NCBI GenBank assembly: GCA_035461175.1 | Contig: DATHVR010000098.1 | Location: forward strand, 1-38,412 | Length of the DNA: 38,412 nt | Reading direction: 5' to 3' | Source of the DNA: DATHVR01 sp035461175 | GTDB lineage: Bacteria; Actinomycetota; Acidimicrobiia; Spongiisociales; ZC4RG35 | Shown here: positions 1-5,549 of the stretch, one piece after another | How positions within the stretch are numbered: the stretch's first letter is position 1 | Layout of the letters: each line of letters starts with the position of its first letter | Made by a program: the position numbers and the translations under genes | Notes under the pieces: generated by a model | Told to the model about the DNA's origin: nothing | The model's database searches: none | What the model saw: only the letters and a program-made list of their open reading frames with translations

Positions 1-257
1 AAGTCGACCCGTTCCACTGTGCCGGCCGGGATCAGGACCTTCTGCCCGAAGATCCACGGTCCCGTGTCGACAACCAGGTAGCTAGAACCGACTTCGTGGG
101 AGGCCTTGTCGACCTTCCCGATGGAGCCGTCGATCGCCTCCGCGAGGTGAAGGGCGGAACTGGAACGCCTCTGGCGGATGGAGGGACTCGGGCAAGCTTG
201 AGTTGGGTCAAGGATTGCGCCTCGCGCCGTAGCCCTCTTTCCGCTGCCCTGCCGCAC
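1..257 (-). CDS. Partial PRC-barrel-like protein, cut by left window edge
   Basis: Read on the minus strand, about positions 150 to 1 encode a segment closely matching the complete PRC-barrel protein at 2574-2948. Shared stretches include EAIDGSIGKVD, VGSSYLVVDTGPWIFG and KVLIPAGTVERVD. The C-terminus lies beyond the left edge. Upstream of EAIDG the similarity stops, and no ATG lies at the position where the paralogue starts. The frame stays open to a possible GTG at 257, which would add an unrelated N-terminus of about 43 residues. It is therefore either a gene with a divergent N-terminus or a 5'-truncated fragment. PRC-barrel domains are small beta-barrels found in RimM and in many small proteins. 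The role here is unknown. Confidence 0.5.
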   Translation of the reverse strand, partial: MRQGSGKRATARGAILDPTQACPSPSIRQRRSSSALHLAEAIDGSIGKVDKASHEVGSSYLVVDTGPWIFGQKVLIPAGTVERVD

Positions 258-270
258 CTCCGGATACCGG

Positions 271-311
271 GTACTCTGATGGTGTCCGCCGGTAGCGGAC
301 AGGGCTGGGAG
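271..311. repeat. Hairpin-bearing segment shared with 4285-4331
   Basis: The stretch contains the hairpin TGTCCGC-CGGTA-GCGGACA (283-301) followed by AGGGCTGGGAGC. The same arrangement is at 4285-4331, where the stem is GTCCGCC-CTACCC-GGCGGAC (4301-4320). Loop and lower-stem bases differ while the pairing is kept. At 4285 this segment lies directly upstream of a copy of the 37-residue peptide gene. Here the peptide gene is about 340 bp further on, separated by inserted terminator-like blocks. I see no convincing gene between 258 and 597. Confidence 0.55.
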
Positions 312-368
312 CATGGCTGAAATTGCCCCCTTTCTGGAGAGCTTGGGGTGGGCTCCCAACCTAAAAGG

Positions 369-399
369 AAGAGCCCCCGCTTTTCGCCCGGGGGCTCTT
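369..399 (+). terminator. GC-rich hairpin terminator
   Basis: Perfect 11-bp stem AAGAGCCCCCG / CGGGGGCTCTT with a 9-nt loop, followed by TTCC. It is one of several closely similar hairpins (536-565, 1219-1244, 3771-3799, 4921-4957) that punctuate the accessory region. Confidence 0.6.
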
Positions 400-411
400 T
401 CCTTCAGTCGC

Positions 412-491
412 CTCTCCCTTTCCGGAGGGCACTTTGGCATCGGCGCGCGGCCGCCTCGACTGAATACCCGAAACTAGGGCTCGAGGACTCC
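412..491. repeat. Dispersed repeat block A, copy 1
   Basis: Contains CCGGAGGGCACT, then CTCGACTGAAT and CTAGGGCTCGAGG in the same order and spacing as 2044-2122. It is non-coding as far as I can see. The flanking genes differ at the two sites, so the block behaves as a mobile or duplicated module. Confidence 0.55.
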
Positions 492-535
492 CGACCGGGT
501 GGCGCCAAACTCATTCCCCCACGTGCACCCGAAGA

Positions 536-565
536 GAGAGCCCCCGTGTACCGCCGGCGGCTCTC
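536..565 (+). terminator. Terminator-like hairpin in repeat block
   Basis: GAGAGCCCCCG / CGGCGGCTCTC pair with one C-C mismatch around a TGTACCGC loop. It is preceded by ATTCCCCC and GCACCCGAA, as is the hairpin at 3771-3799, so hairpin and upstream flank were duplicated together. Confidence 0.5.
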
Positions 566-597
566 GTCGATAGTGTGGACGACTGGACGGCACATTC

Positions 598-624
598 GGT
601 TTCTTGATGGAGCCTTTCGGGTAG
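598..624 (+). promoter_or_regulatory. SigB/SigF-type promoter of the 37-residue peptide gene
   Basis: GGTTT (598-602), a 16-nt spacer, then GGGTAG (619-624). This matches the general-stress sigma consensus of actinobacteria (GTTT and GGGTA boxes). Transcription would start near 631, about 20 nt before the ATG at 652, leaving room for AGGAAAG at 638-644 as ribosome binding site. The assignment rests on motif and spacing only. Confidence 0.5.
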
Positions 625-651
625 GACCTGGGCGACTAGGAAAGCTCACAA

Positions 652-765
652 ATGACTCTCTGGATCGTCGGGATGGTGGCCTATCTGGCTTCCCTGGCGA
701 TCGCGCTCCTCTTCAACCGGGGCGCCCACCAGAAGCCCTGCTGTTGCCCGATCACCACCTCGTGA
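652..765 (+). CDS. 37-residue membrane peptide with CCC cluster, copy 1
   Basis: Too short for usual gene callers. It encodes 37 residues: one hydrophobic helix, LWIVGMVAYLASLAIALLF (3-21), then NRGAHQK, then PCCCP (29-33) and a short tail. Positive charge after the helix predicts the C-terminus and its cysteines in the cytoplasm. AGGAAAG at 638-644 is well spaced from the ATG, and a stress-type promoter precedes it. Against the copy at 4354-4467, all four base changes within the first 34 codons are synonymous (Ala16, Leu20, Pro29, Cys32); only the last residues differ. That is strong evidence for selection on the peptide. I do not recognise the family. Small size, hydrophobicity and placement in long direct repeats recall type I toxins such as Ldr, but this is analogy only. 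Confidence 0.75.
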   Translation: MTLWIVGMVAYLASLAIALLFNRGAHQKPCCCPITTS

Positions 766-917
766 GACAAGCAGCTCTGGCCGGGAGGGCCCGGATGGAT
801 ACTCAGGGCCGTCATAGGCGATAGCTCTTGGATAGGGTGCGATGAAGCCGCCCATAGCTACGGGCGCAGGCCGGAGTGCTGTCGCAAATTCCCCCTTGAA
901 CGCACCCGGAACGGAGC

Positions 918-942
918 GAGCCCCGGTTCATTGCCGGGGCTC
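918..942 (+). terminator. Hairpin terminator after peptide copy 1
   Basis: GAGCCCCGG / CCGGGGCTC, a perfect 9-bp stem with a 7-nt loop, followed by TCTCCC. It is kept in the second unit at 4620-4648, where the stem is extended to 11 bp. Confidence 0.55.
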
Positions 943-972
943 TCTCCCATCAGATCGGTTACCTGAGAAGGT

Positions 973-1025
973 CTGAGCCTCGGAACAGAGCATGTATCGT
1001 TTCCCAAACCCGTTCCGGGGCTCAG
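973..1025 (+). ncRNA. Conserved long stem-loop in repeat unit 1
   Basis: CTGAGCCTCGGAAC (973-986) pairs with GTTCCGGGGCTCAG (1012-1025) across a 25-nt loop containing CATGTATCGTTTCCC. The other unit (4679-4732) has C in place of T at one stem position, so a G-U pair here is a G-C pair there. A further hairpin, CTACCCG (1054-1060) with CGGGTAG (1080-1086), follows with loop GTCCCCCATGAA, also kept in unit 2. I do not recognise a known RNA family. Confidence 0.45.
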
Positions 1026-1218
1026 TTCTTGCCTCCACTTAGGCAGACGAGGACTACCCGCGAAGGTCCCCCATGAACCCGGGTAGCCCGATATCCGATT
1101 CTCAGACCTTCCGCTCCCCGCCGACTCGGTTATGGTGCCTCCCTTGTCCGCCCAACCACCCAGGGCGGAAAGGGTCGGGCCGCGCCCCTCACCCCCGACA
1201 GCGCGCCCGACCCACGAA

Positions 1219-1244
1219 AGAGCCCCCGGCCTGCCGGGGGCTCT
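1219..1244 (+). terminator. Terminator closing repeat unit 1
   Basis: AGAGCCCCCGG / CCGGGGGCTCT, perfect 11-bp stem with 4-nt loop. The upstream sequence CCCCCGACAGCGC is shared with the hairpin at 4921-4957 that closes unit 2. Confidence 0.55.
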
Positions 1245-1384
1245 CACTTGGAAAATCTCCCCCCACCACCCGGCGCCTAGCGTGGGAATAGCTAGCTCCC
1301 ATCCAGCGCTATAGCCAAACAACGGTGGGGTGAATCTCGAATCCGGTAGAGGCGGCTCACACCTGGCTCGCTACTGTCCGAGGC

Positions 1385-1840
1385 ATGAGATGGGACAACG
1401 TAAGGGCCGACGCTCAACGCATGCACCTACGCGCAGTGCCGGACTCCGCCAAAGTGGCGGTGTTAGTCGCGGTCGACGACGCCGCCGATCTCGGTTGGGT
1501 CCGCACTGAGGAAGGGTTGGTCGCCGTAAACGGGAATAGCCTCGTGGTGGTGACGTGGGAGGGAGACGAAACCCAGCCTCCGACGTCGGTAACGATACAA
1601 ACTCTCAGCCTCGCCCGGGTGGAGCAGCTGAAGATGGAGTTCGACTCCCGCCGGCTGCACGATCACTTCTGGGACCAGCATCCAATCAAACACCCGCTCG
1701 GACGCGCCTCTCTAGTACTGGATCTAGTAGGAACGGTTCCAACCGTACTCAACATTGACGTACCCGGCACCGGAGACGACGACCCCGCCGCAGCGCTTGT
1801 CTCGACCCTCCTCGCCCACCTGCGAGACCGCCACAATTGA
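1385..1840 (+). CDS. Hypothetical protein, 151 aa
   Basis: A 151-residue soluble protein that I do not recognise. It has no signal peptide or membrane segment. The N-terminal half looks like a small beta-rich domain (AVLVAVDDAADLGWVRTEEG, then LVVVTWEGDETQPPTSVTIQ), followed by a charged helix and a hydrophobic stretch (RASLVLDLVGTVPTVLNID). The ATG is preceded by CCGAGG about 2-8 nt upstream. The start-less third copy of the CCC peptide begins 40 bp after its stop. The other degenerate-free copy, at 4354, also follows a cassette-like ORF (3918-4292). The frame looks genuine from its length and composition, but function is unknown. Confidence 0.6.
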   Translation: MRWDNVRADAQRMHLRAVPDSAKVAVLVAVDDAADLGWVRTEEGLVAVNGNSLVVVTWEGDETQPPTSVTIQTLSLARVEQLKMEFDSRRLHDHFWDQHPIKHPLGRASLVLDLVGTVPTVLNIDVPGTGDDDPAAALVSTLLAHLRDRHN

Positions 1841-1880
1841 GCGACCCCAAAGGCAACGGACGATTCGAAGGCGTTCATCC

Positions 1881-1994
1881 GTAACTCCCTGGAGCGCCGA
1901 GATCGTGGCCTATCTGGCATCCCTGGCGTTGGCGCTCCTTTTCAACCGGGGTGCCCACCAGAAGCGCTGCTGCTGCCCTATCGCCAACCTCTGA
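1881..1994 (+). pseudogene. Third copy of CCC membrane peptide, start codon lost
   Basis: From 1905 the frame reads VAYLASLALALLFNRGAHQK, then RCCCPI and a short tail to TGA at 1992-1994, clearly the same family as 652-765 and 4354-4467. The position corresponding to the ATG is GTA at 1881, and residues 3-8 have diverged (PWSAEI instead of LWIVGM). Translation could only begin at the internal GTG 1905, which would remove part of the helix. The downstream hairpin unit is missing; repeat block A (2044-2122) follows instead. The three cysteines and the NRGAHQK stretch are intact, so decay looks recent or an alternative start is used. Confidence 0.6.
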
Positions 1995-2043
1995 TGAATC
2001 CCACCTCTATCCTCCCGCCGGGGCTACCTCGCCCATGTGTGAC

Positions 2044-2122
2044 CCTCTCCCCGGAGGGCACTTATGAGCATCGACACACGACGATCTCGACTGAATCCTC
2101 GAATCTAGGGCTCGAGGGCTCC
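2044..2122. repeat. Dispersed repeat block A, copy 2
   Basis: Shares CCGGAGGGCACT, CTCGACTGAAT and CTAGGGCTCGAGG with 412-491 in the same order. It lies just after the third peptide copy. From here to about 2510 I see no well-supported gene; a weak minus-strand frame is listed separately. Confidence 0.55.
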
Positions 2123-2181
2123 GCCCCGAAGCGTCTCGGTATGCGCTTGACCCACTCCTGTCAGCTCCAGGCTCGCCGGCG

Positions 2182-2421
2182 TCACCCACCCCAGCCGCGG
2201 AACGCCTCGAGCGTGTCGCGGTCAGTGGGTTTGACGCCTTCGACCTGATCCCGAAGGGTCTGCCGGTGCCGGTCCGTGAGCTCATGCCGCGAAAGTACCC
2301 GCTCGGTGACACAAAACGGCTGCAGCCGCCGCCAGGTAACGGCACGGTGTGGCGTCGGAAGTGACCGCCCATCCGTGCCTGCGGAATGACGGTTGTCGGG
2401 AGCCCCGTACCCCTCCTCCAT
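2182..2421 (-). CDS. Possible small protein, 79 aa (weak)
   Basis: An open frame from ATG at 2421 encodes a basic 79-residue protein (MEEGYGAPDNRHSAGTDGRS at the start, many Arg, Thr and His later). There is no good ribosome binding site; GAGGAA lies about 15 nt upstream. It overlaps no better frame, and it fills a 570-bp gap between the third peptide copy and the PRC gene. I do not recognise it. It may be an unexpressed open frame in GC-rich DNA. Confidence 0.2.
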   Translation of the reverse strand: MEEGYGAPDNRHSAGTDGRSLPTPHRAVTWRRLQPFCVTERVLSRHELTDRHRQTLRDQVEGVKPTDRDTLEAFRGWGG

Positions 2422-2513
2422 GTACAGGCAGGTGGTTCCTCGCGCTCGAGGGGTGAGAGCGCCTCGCCACTGTTTAGGGCGTCGGGCAGGTGGCGGAAAC
2501 CGCGTTTCGAAAA

Positions 2514-2540
2514 GGTTTGCCGCCGGGTTATCTCGGGGTA
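2514..2540 (+). promoter_or_regulatory. SigB/SigF-type promoter of the PRC-barrel gene
   Basis: GGTTT (2514-2518), 17-nt spacer, GGGTA (2536-2540). The predicted start near 2547 leaves a leader of about 27 nt before the ATG at 2574. The same boxes occur at 598-624 ahead of the first peptide gene, suggesting shared stress control. Confidence 0.5.
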
Positions 2541-2573
2541 GATCGTGGACCACATACCCAAAGGGAGGGGACG

Positions 2574-2948
2574 ATGTCATACGGTGACATGTGGACGTAT
2601 CGGTCCGAGGCGGGATTCGACGACGAGCCGACCCGTGCGGATATTGTCGGGTTTTCGGTGGAGGCACTCGACGGCTCCGTCGGCAAGATCGACGCTACCT
2701 CTTTCGATGTCGGTTCAAGCTATTTCGTGGTCGCTCTTGGACCATGGATCTTCGGGCGGAAGGTCCTCATCCCGGCCGGCACCGTGAAGCGGGTGGATTT
2801 CATGAACCAGACTGTTCACGTCATCCGCACCAAGGATCAGATAAAGGACGCTCCTGTATTTGACGAGGCCACCTCCAGGAACGCTGAGTATCGGCAGGAC
2901 CTCAGTTCGTACTACGGACCGGAGGGACGGGGCTACCAAGACTGGTGA
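2574..2948 (+). CDS. PRC-barrel domain protein, 124 aa
   Basis: A soluble 124-residue protein. The PRC-barrel-like core spans about residues 20-90: DIVGFSVEALDGSVGKID, then VGSSYFVVALGPWIFG and KVLIPAGTVKRVD. A tail rich in Tyr, Asp and Gly ends in YQDW. The start at 2574 is set by AGGGAGGGG just upstream; an ATG-less extension further 5' has no ribosome binding site. Proteins of this type are common in actinobacteria as small, often stress-induced proteins of unknown biochemical role. A paralogous piece lies inverted at the left edge of the window. A stress-sigma-like promoter precedes it and a strong terminator (2953-2991) follows directly, so it is probably monocistronic. Confidence 0.85.
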   Translation: MSYGDMWTYRSEAGFDDEPTRADIVGFSVEALDGSVGKIDATSFDVGSSYFVVALGPWIFGRKVLIPAGTVKRVDFMNQTVHVIRTKDQIKDAPVFDEATSRNAEYRQDLSSYYGPEGRGYQDW

Positions 2949-2952
2949 CAGC

Positions 2953-2991
2953 CAGCGGTCACGCCGGGCAGGGCGCCCGTGGTGACCGCTG
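2953..2991 (+). terminator. Terminator after PRC-barrel gene
   Basis: CAGCGGTCAC (2953-2962) pairs perfectly with GTGACCGCTG (2982-2991), with further CGGGC/GCCCG pairing inside. It starts 5 bp after the stop codon. There is no clear T-run. Confidence 0.6.
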
Positions 2992-3168
2992 AGGAAGGGC
3001 GCTCGCTCCACAGGCGAGGGCCCGACCCCACGTCTCAGCGCTGCCAGGAGAGACTCCTGTCGGCGGCGGGGTTCGACGCCCAGAGGTATGGGAGCGGGCT
3101 GGCCCGCCATGGCGATTTTGAGCTGCCTAGCGTGGCATAAAACCACCCGATCGAAAAGGCCATAACAC

Positions 3169-3567
3169 ATGAGCGGATGGGCAGTTATCCCGACGATAAG
3201 GATCCCCGACATGCGAGAGGCGCTCGACGTCTACCAGGGCGCCCTGGGCTTCGTCCTTGACCGAGGAGATCCCACCAACGTCAACAACTCACTCACACGA
3301 GGTGACGCACGCATCATGCTCGAAGTGCCCGCCGACCTCTACTCGGCTGAGTACAACGACGCGATCAAGCGGCGCCTCGGAACTCCTTCGGCCCTTGCCC
3401 TCTACATCGAGGCCCCGGACCTAGATGAGCTCTATCAAAGCCTTCTCAGCTCGGATTTGTCTATTGCCGACCCTCTGGCGGAACGCCCATGGGGCCAACT
3501 TGAGTTCACCGTCGAGGACCACGCCGGCAACTGGCTCACGTTCTGGAAGGCAACGACGAAGAAGTGA
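3169..3567 (+). CDS. VOC/glyoxalase-bleomycin resistance fold protein
   Basis: 132 residues with the typical order of a single vicinal-oxygen-chelate domain: IPTIRIPDMREALDVYQGAL near the N-terminus, LTRGDARIMLEV around residue 45, then PLAERPWGQLEFTVEDHAGN and LTFWK at the C-terminus. These domains act in dimers on small electrophilic or antibiotic substrates, usually with a metal. The Glu at the end of the third element (RIMLEV) and the E in GQLEFTVED are candidate ligands, but a full His/Glu set is not evident, so catalysis is uncertain. AAAAGG at 3154-3159 is the likely ribosome binding site. A hairpin at 3579-3605 follows. Confidence 0.8.
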   Translation: MSGWAVIPTIRIPDMREALDVYQGALGFVLDRGDPTNVNNSLTRGDARIMLEVPADLYSAEYNDAIKRRLGTPSALALYIEAPDLDELYQSLLSSDLSIADPLAERPWGQLEFTVEDHAGNWLTFWKATTKK

Positions 3568-3578
3568 CCCCTTCTGGC

Positions 3579-3605
3579 GGCCCGATCGGTTTCTTCCGAT
3601 CGGCC
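3579..3605 (+). terminator. Terminator after VOC gene
   Basis: CCGATCGG (3582-3589), loop TTTCTT, CCGATCGG (3596-3603), extended by GG/CC with one bulged C. Being nearly symmetrical it could act in either direction. About 165 bp of unassigned sequence follow, including the small palindrome ACCCGCT-CTTA-AGCGGGT at 3661-3678. Confidence 0.5.
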
Positions 3606-3770
3606 CCATGCGGGCCGAAACTTGAGTAGTGCAACCGAATCTCCCCAGCCGACAAGCCACACCCGCTCTTAAGCGGGTAGGCTTCAACCAGGAACCGCCC
3701 ATCCCAGACCCCGGGCGGGGAAGAACAGGGTGCAGACCTCATTCCCCCGAATAGCGCACCCGAACGAAGA

Positions 3771-3799
3771 AGAGCCCCCGGTGTACCGCCGGGGGCTCT
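3771..3799 (+). terminator. Terminator-like hairpin of the dispersed family
   Basis: AGAGCCCCCGG / CCGGGGGCTCT, perfect 11-bp stem with loop TGTACCG. The 45 bp upstream (ATTCCCCC...GCACCCGAA) match the flank of the hairpin at 536-565. Confidence 0.55.
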
Positions 3800-3917
3800 C
3801 ATCGATTAGTGAATGAACTTCCTGCGCCGAGGGAGTGGTCGGCGCTCGCAACACAAGACGCTCAACCTCGACCGTTCCAGAGCCGATAACCGGTTCAGCC
3901 GGGAGAGGTGGTCTGGA

Positions 3918-4292
3918 ATGCCGAGCAACATACGAGCCGAGTACCCGATCGGCGACTGCAAGCGGCTGGCGCATGGGCTGAGAACCAGAGAGCTCCAAGG
4001 CATCAACATCTACTTGGGCACAAGCGACACACTCATCGAGACAAACACAGAGATCACCATCACTGAGGCTCGAGGGCTCCCGATGTGGGTGGGCACGGTC
4101 GAATCCGACCTGTCGAAATACTCCGGGTCCATCTTGGAGATGCGCACCACACCGGGACCCGAATACTTCAGACTTCGCTTCTACGTCCGTGGTACCCGCA
4201 ACGGCCGCACCCTGATCCGTGGCCTCCAAAGCGTCGACGAACTATTCGCTCACCCTGGGCCTTCCGCGCCCTCCAACAGCCCTGTAGTCTGA
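3918..4292 (+). CDS. Hypothetical protein, 124 aa, upstream of peptide copy 2
   Basis: An unrecognised 124-residue soluble protein. The start at 3918 is chosen because GGGAGAGGTG (3901-3910) gives a well-spaced ribosome binding site; the frame also stays open to an ATG at 3813 that lacks one. The sequence contains an N-terminal basic part (SNIRAEYPIGDCKRLAHGL), a middle with ITITEARGLPMWVGTVESD, and FRLRFYVRGTRNG near residue 95, suggesting a mixed alpha/beta fold. Its stop codon lies within the segment that recurs at 271-311, and the second CCC peptide starts 61 bp downstream, so the two may be cotranscribed. No function can be assigned. Confidence 0.55.
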   Translation: MPSNIRAEYPIGDCKRLAHGLRTRELQGINIYLGTSDTLIETNTEITITEARGLPMWVGTVESDLSKYSGSILEMRTTPGPEYFRLRFYVRGTRNGRTLIRGLQSVDELFAHPGPSAPSNSPVV

Positions 4293-4300
4293 TCCGTAGC

Positions 4301-4353
4301 GTCCGCCCTACCCGGCGGACAGGGCTGGGAGCTTGATATAAGAAAGCTCCCAA
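4301..4353 (+). promoter_or_regulatory. Paired hairpins in the leader of peptide copy 2
   Basis: The first hairpin is GTCCGCC-CTACCC-GGCGGAC (4301-4320). The second, GGGAGCTT with AAGCTCCC, spans about 4327-4351, ends 2 nt before the ATG at 4354, and would cover the AGAAAG presumed ribosome binding site. Such folding could limit translation, as in small-toxin leaders. This is inferred from pairing alone. No stress-type promoter is visible here, unlike at copy 1. Confidence 0.35.
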
Positions 4354-4467
4354 ATGACTCTCTGGATCGTCGGGATGGTGGCCTATCTGGCTTCCCTGGC
4401 CATCGCGCTCCTTTTCAACCGGGGCGCCCACCAGAAGCCTTGCTGTTGTCCGATCGCCGGATCGTGA
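4354..4467 (+). CDS. 37-residue membrane peptide with CCC cluster, copy 2
   Basis: Same length and layout as the copy at 652-765: one helix (residues 3-21), NRGAHQK, PCCCP, then IAGS at the end. Residues 1-34 are identical to copy 1 at the protein level, although four third positions differ. The ATG follows AGAAAGCTCCCAA, and a hairpin overlaps the presumed ribosome binding site. The following 490 bp carry the conserved hairpin set. Family unknown. Candidates are a type I toxin-like peptide, a small subunit or regulator of a membrane complex, or a metal- or thiol-responsive peptide. None can be decided from sequence. Confidence 0.75.
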   Translation: MTLWIVGMVAYLASLAIALLFNRGAHQKPCCCPIAGS

Positions 4468-4619
4468 GACGAGCAACTTAGCGGCTGCGGCCCGCACGGA
4501 TACTTTGGGGCGTCATAGCGACCACTCTTCGGTACGGTGGATAACGAAGCCGCCCACAGCCACGGGCGGAGGCCGGTGTACTGTCGCAATTTCCCCTTGG
4601 AACATGCACCCGGATAGGA

Positions 4620-4648
4620 GAGAGCCCCGGCTCACCGCCGGGGCTCTC
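4620..4648 (+). terminator. Hairpin terminator after peptide copy 2
   Basis: GAGAGCCCCGG / CCGGGGCTCTC, perfect 11-bp stem with a 7-nt loop. It is the counterpart of 918-942. Confidence 0.55.
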
Positions 4649-4678
4649 TCCCATCAGATCGGTTTCCTGGAAAAAGGG

Positions 4679-4732
4679 CTGAGCCCCGGAACAGTGCATG
4701 TATTTTTCCCACCTACCCGTTCCGGGGCTCAG
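4679..4732 (+). ncRNA. Conserved long stem-loop in repeat unit 2
   Basis: CTGAGCCCCGGAAC pairs perfectly over 14 bp with GTTCCGGGGCTCAG, enclosing a 26-nt loop with GTATTTTTCCC. It is the counterpart of 973-1025 and shows one compensating stem change against it. Confidence 0.45.
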
Positions 4733-4920
4733 TTCTTGCCTCCACATAGGCAGTCGGGAACTACCCGAGTACGTCCCCCATGAAACCGGGTAGCCCGATA
4801 GCCCCCTTCTCAGGCCTTCCGCTCCCAGCCGGCTCGGTTGTGGTGCCTCCCTTGTCCGCCCAACTCCCCAGGGCGAAGGGTCGGGCAAGCCCCCTTCAAC
4901 CCCCGACAGCGCACCCGAAC

Positions 4921-4957
4921 AGAGAAGAGCCCCCGGGTGATCCCGGGGGCTTCTCTC
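4921..4957 (+). terminator. Terminator closing repeat unit 2
   Basis: AGAGAAG and GCCCCCGGG pair with CCCGGGGGC and TTCTCT around a TGAT loop, with one bulged A. It is the most stable of the dispersed hairpins. The 94 bp up to 5051 hold nothing I can assign. Confidence 0.55.
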
Positions 4958-5051
4958 GGCCGTCTCGGGGGTCACTGTCGAAGAGGTAGTCACTACAAAG
5001 ACGACCACGCTCGGACAGACCCGATCGGGCGTTTCGCTCCACCCAGTCCAG

Positions 5052-5396
5052 CTACTCGCCGAAGAAGAAGGCGATCAGCTCCTCACAGTTGCTCCACGGG
5101 ACCGAATCTTCGAACGGCTCCGGGAACGGCGCCATCGGCACCACCACATGTCCGGCCTTGACAAAGAGCATCTCCCCTGCGGTTCCAAAATGCATGTGCT
5201 CGTGATGAGCGCCCAACCGCAGCCTCTGACCTGCCGCAAGGTCGATGCACTTGTGATAGTCAACAGGCTCACCGAACTCGTCGAACTCAACACCGAGCAC
5301 CAACGCATGCGGATGAGGATCGAAGTCCTGCCCCGGCGCGGGCACAGCAATCAGTACCAGAGCCATCACCAAACCGACAGCCGACAGTCGTCGCAT
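5052..5396 (-). CDS. Secreted histidine-rich protein, 114 aa, unknown
   Basis: 114 residues beginning with a signal peptide (MRRLSAVGLVMALVLIAV, cleavage probably near APGQ). The mature part has clustered histidines: DPHPHAL, DYHKC, GAHHEHMHFG and GHVVV, plus two cysteines (HKC and SNC) that could form a disulfide. The C-terminus is ELIAFFFGE. The start at 5396 is set by GGGAGGCAGGAA upstream. That leader (TTGGGAGGCAGGAAATG) is almost the same as the one before the LPFTG protein at 33533-34375. The histidines suggest metal binding in the envelope, but I do not recognise the family. Confidence 0.7.
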   Translation of the reverse strand: MRRLSAVGLVMALVLIAVPAPGQDFDPHPHALVLGVEFDEFGEPVDYHKCIDLAAGQRLRLGAHHEHMHFGTAGEMLFVKAGHVVVPMAPFPEPFEDSVPWSNCEELIAFFFGE

Positions 5397-5549
5397 TTCC
5401 TGCCTCCCAATTCGCCCACAGCGAACCTCTCGTCCGCCTCCAGCCGAACCTACACCACCCGGGGCCCCAGCGCGCCACGAAAGTCGAGAAGGCATTACGA
5501 CTGAGTGTTATCAGAGGATCTGCCGTCGCTGCTCCTCGCCCAAATGCAT

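Larger units (their letters stand above)
638..1244 (+). repeat. Long direct repeat, unit 1 (pairs with 4341-4957)
   Basis: Collinear with 4341-4957 over its whole length, with scattered substitutions and small indels. In order it holds the ribosome binding site and 37-residue peptide gene, a CCGCCC...GGGCG hairpin near 850, a terminator (918-942), a long stem (973-1025), a CTACCCG/CGGGTAG hairpin (1054-1086), and a final terminator (1219-1244). Reading frames between 945 and 1215 are not conserved between the two units because of indels, whereas the stems are kept. That argues for RNA structure rather than protein in the second half. I see nothing further from 1245 to 1384 apart from a weak TGGGA...TCCCA hairpin near 1280-1300. 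Confidence 0.8.
4341..4957 (+). repeat. Long direct repeat, unit 2 (pairs with 638-1244)
   Basis: Collinear copy of unit 1. It contains the peptide gene (4354-4467), a CCGCCC...GGGCGG hairpin near 4550-4569, and a terminator with an 11-bp stem (4620-4630 with 4638-4648). After these come the long stem, a CTACCCG/CGGGTAG hairpin (4761-4793), and a very stable final hairpin (4921-4957). Stem sequences are the same or show compensating changes relative to unit 1. The two units are about 3.7 kb apart. Confidence 0.8.

Noticed and set aside
312..474. Small ORF beginning MAEIAPFLESLG after the first hairpin
   Set aside because: It has no suitable ribosome binding site, runs through a strong terminator hairpin and is not kept beside the other peptide copies.
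1073..1291. Second protein encoded in the long direct repeats (MNPGSPI / MKPGSPI)
   Set aside because: The frame starts alike in both units but indels shift it after about 10 codons, so coding is not conserved.
2182..2667. 161-residue minus-strand ORF overlapping the PRC gene
   Set aside because: The first 82 residues lie on the complement of the PRC gene and its promoter with no start signals. Only the 79-residue end is kept, as a weak candidate.
1..5000. Integron cassette array
   Set aside because: The repeated hairpins suggested attC sites, but no GTTRRRY/RYYYAAC core pairs with proper spacing are visible and no integrase is present. The stems look like terminators.
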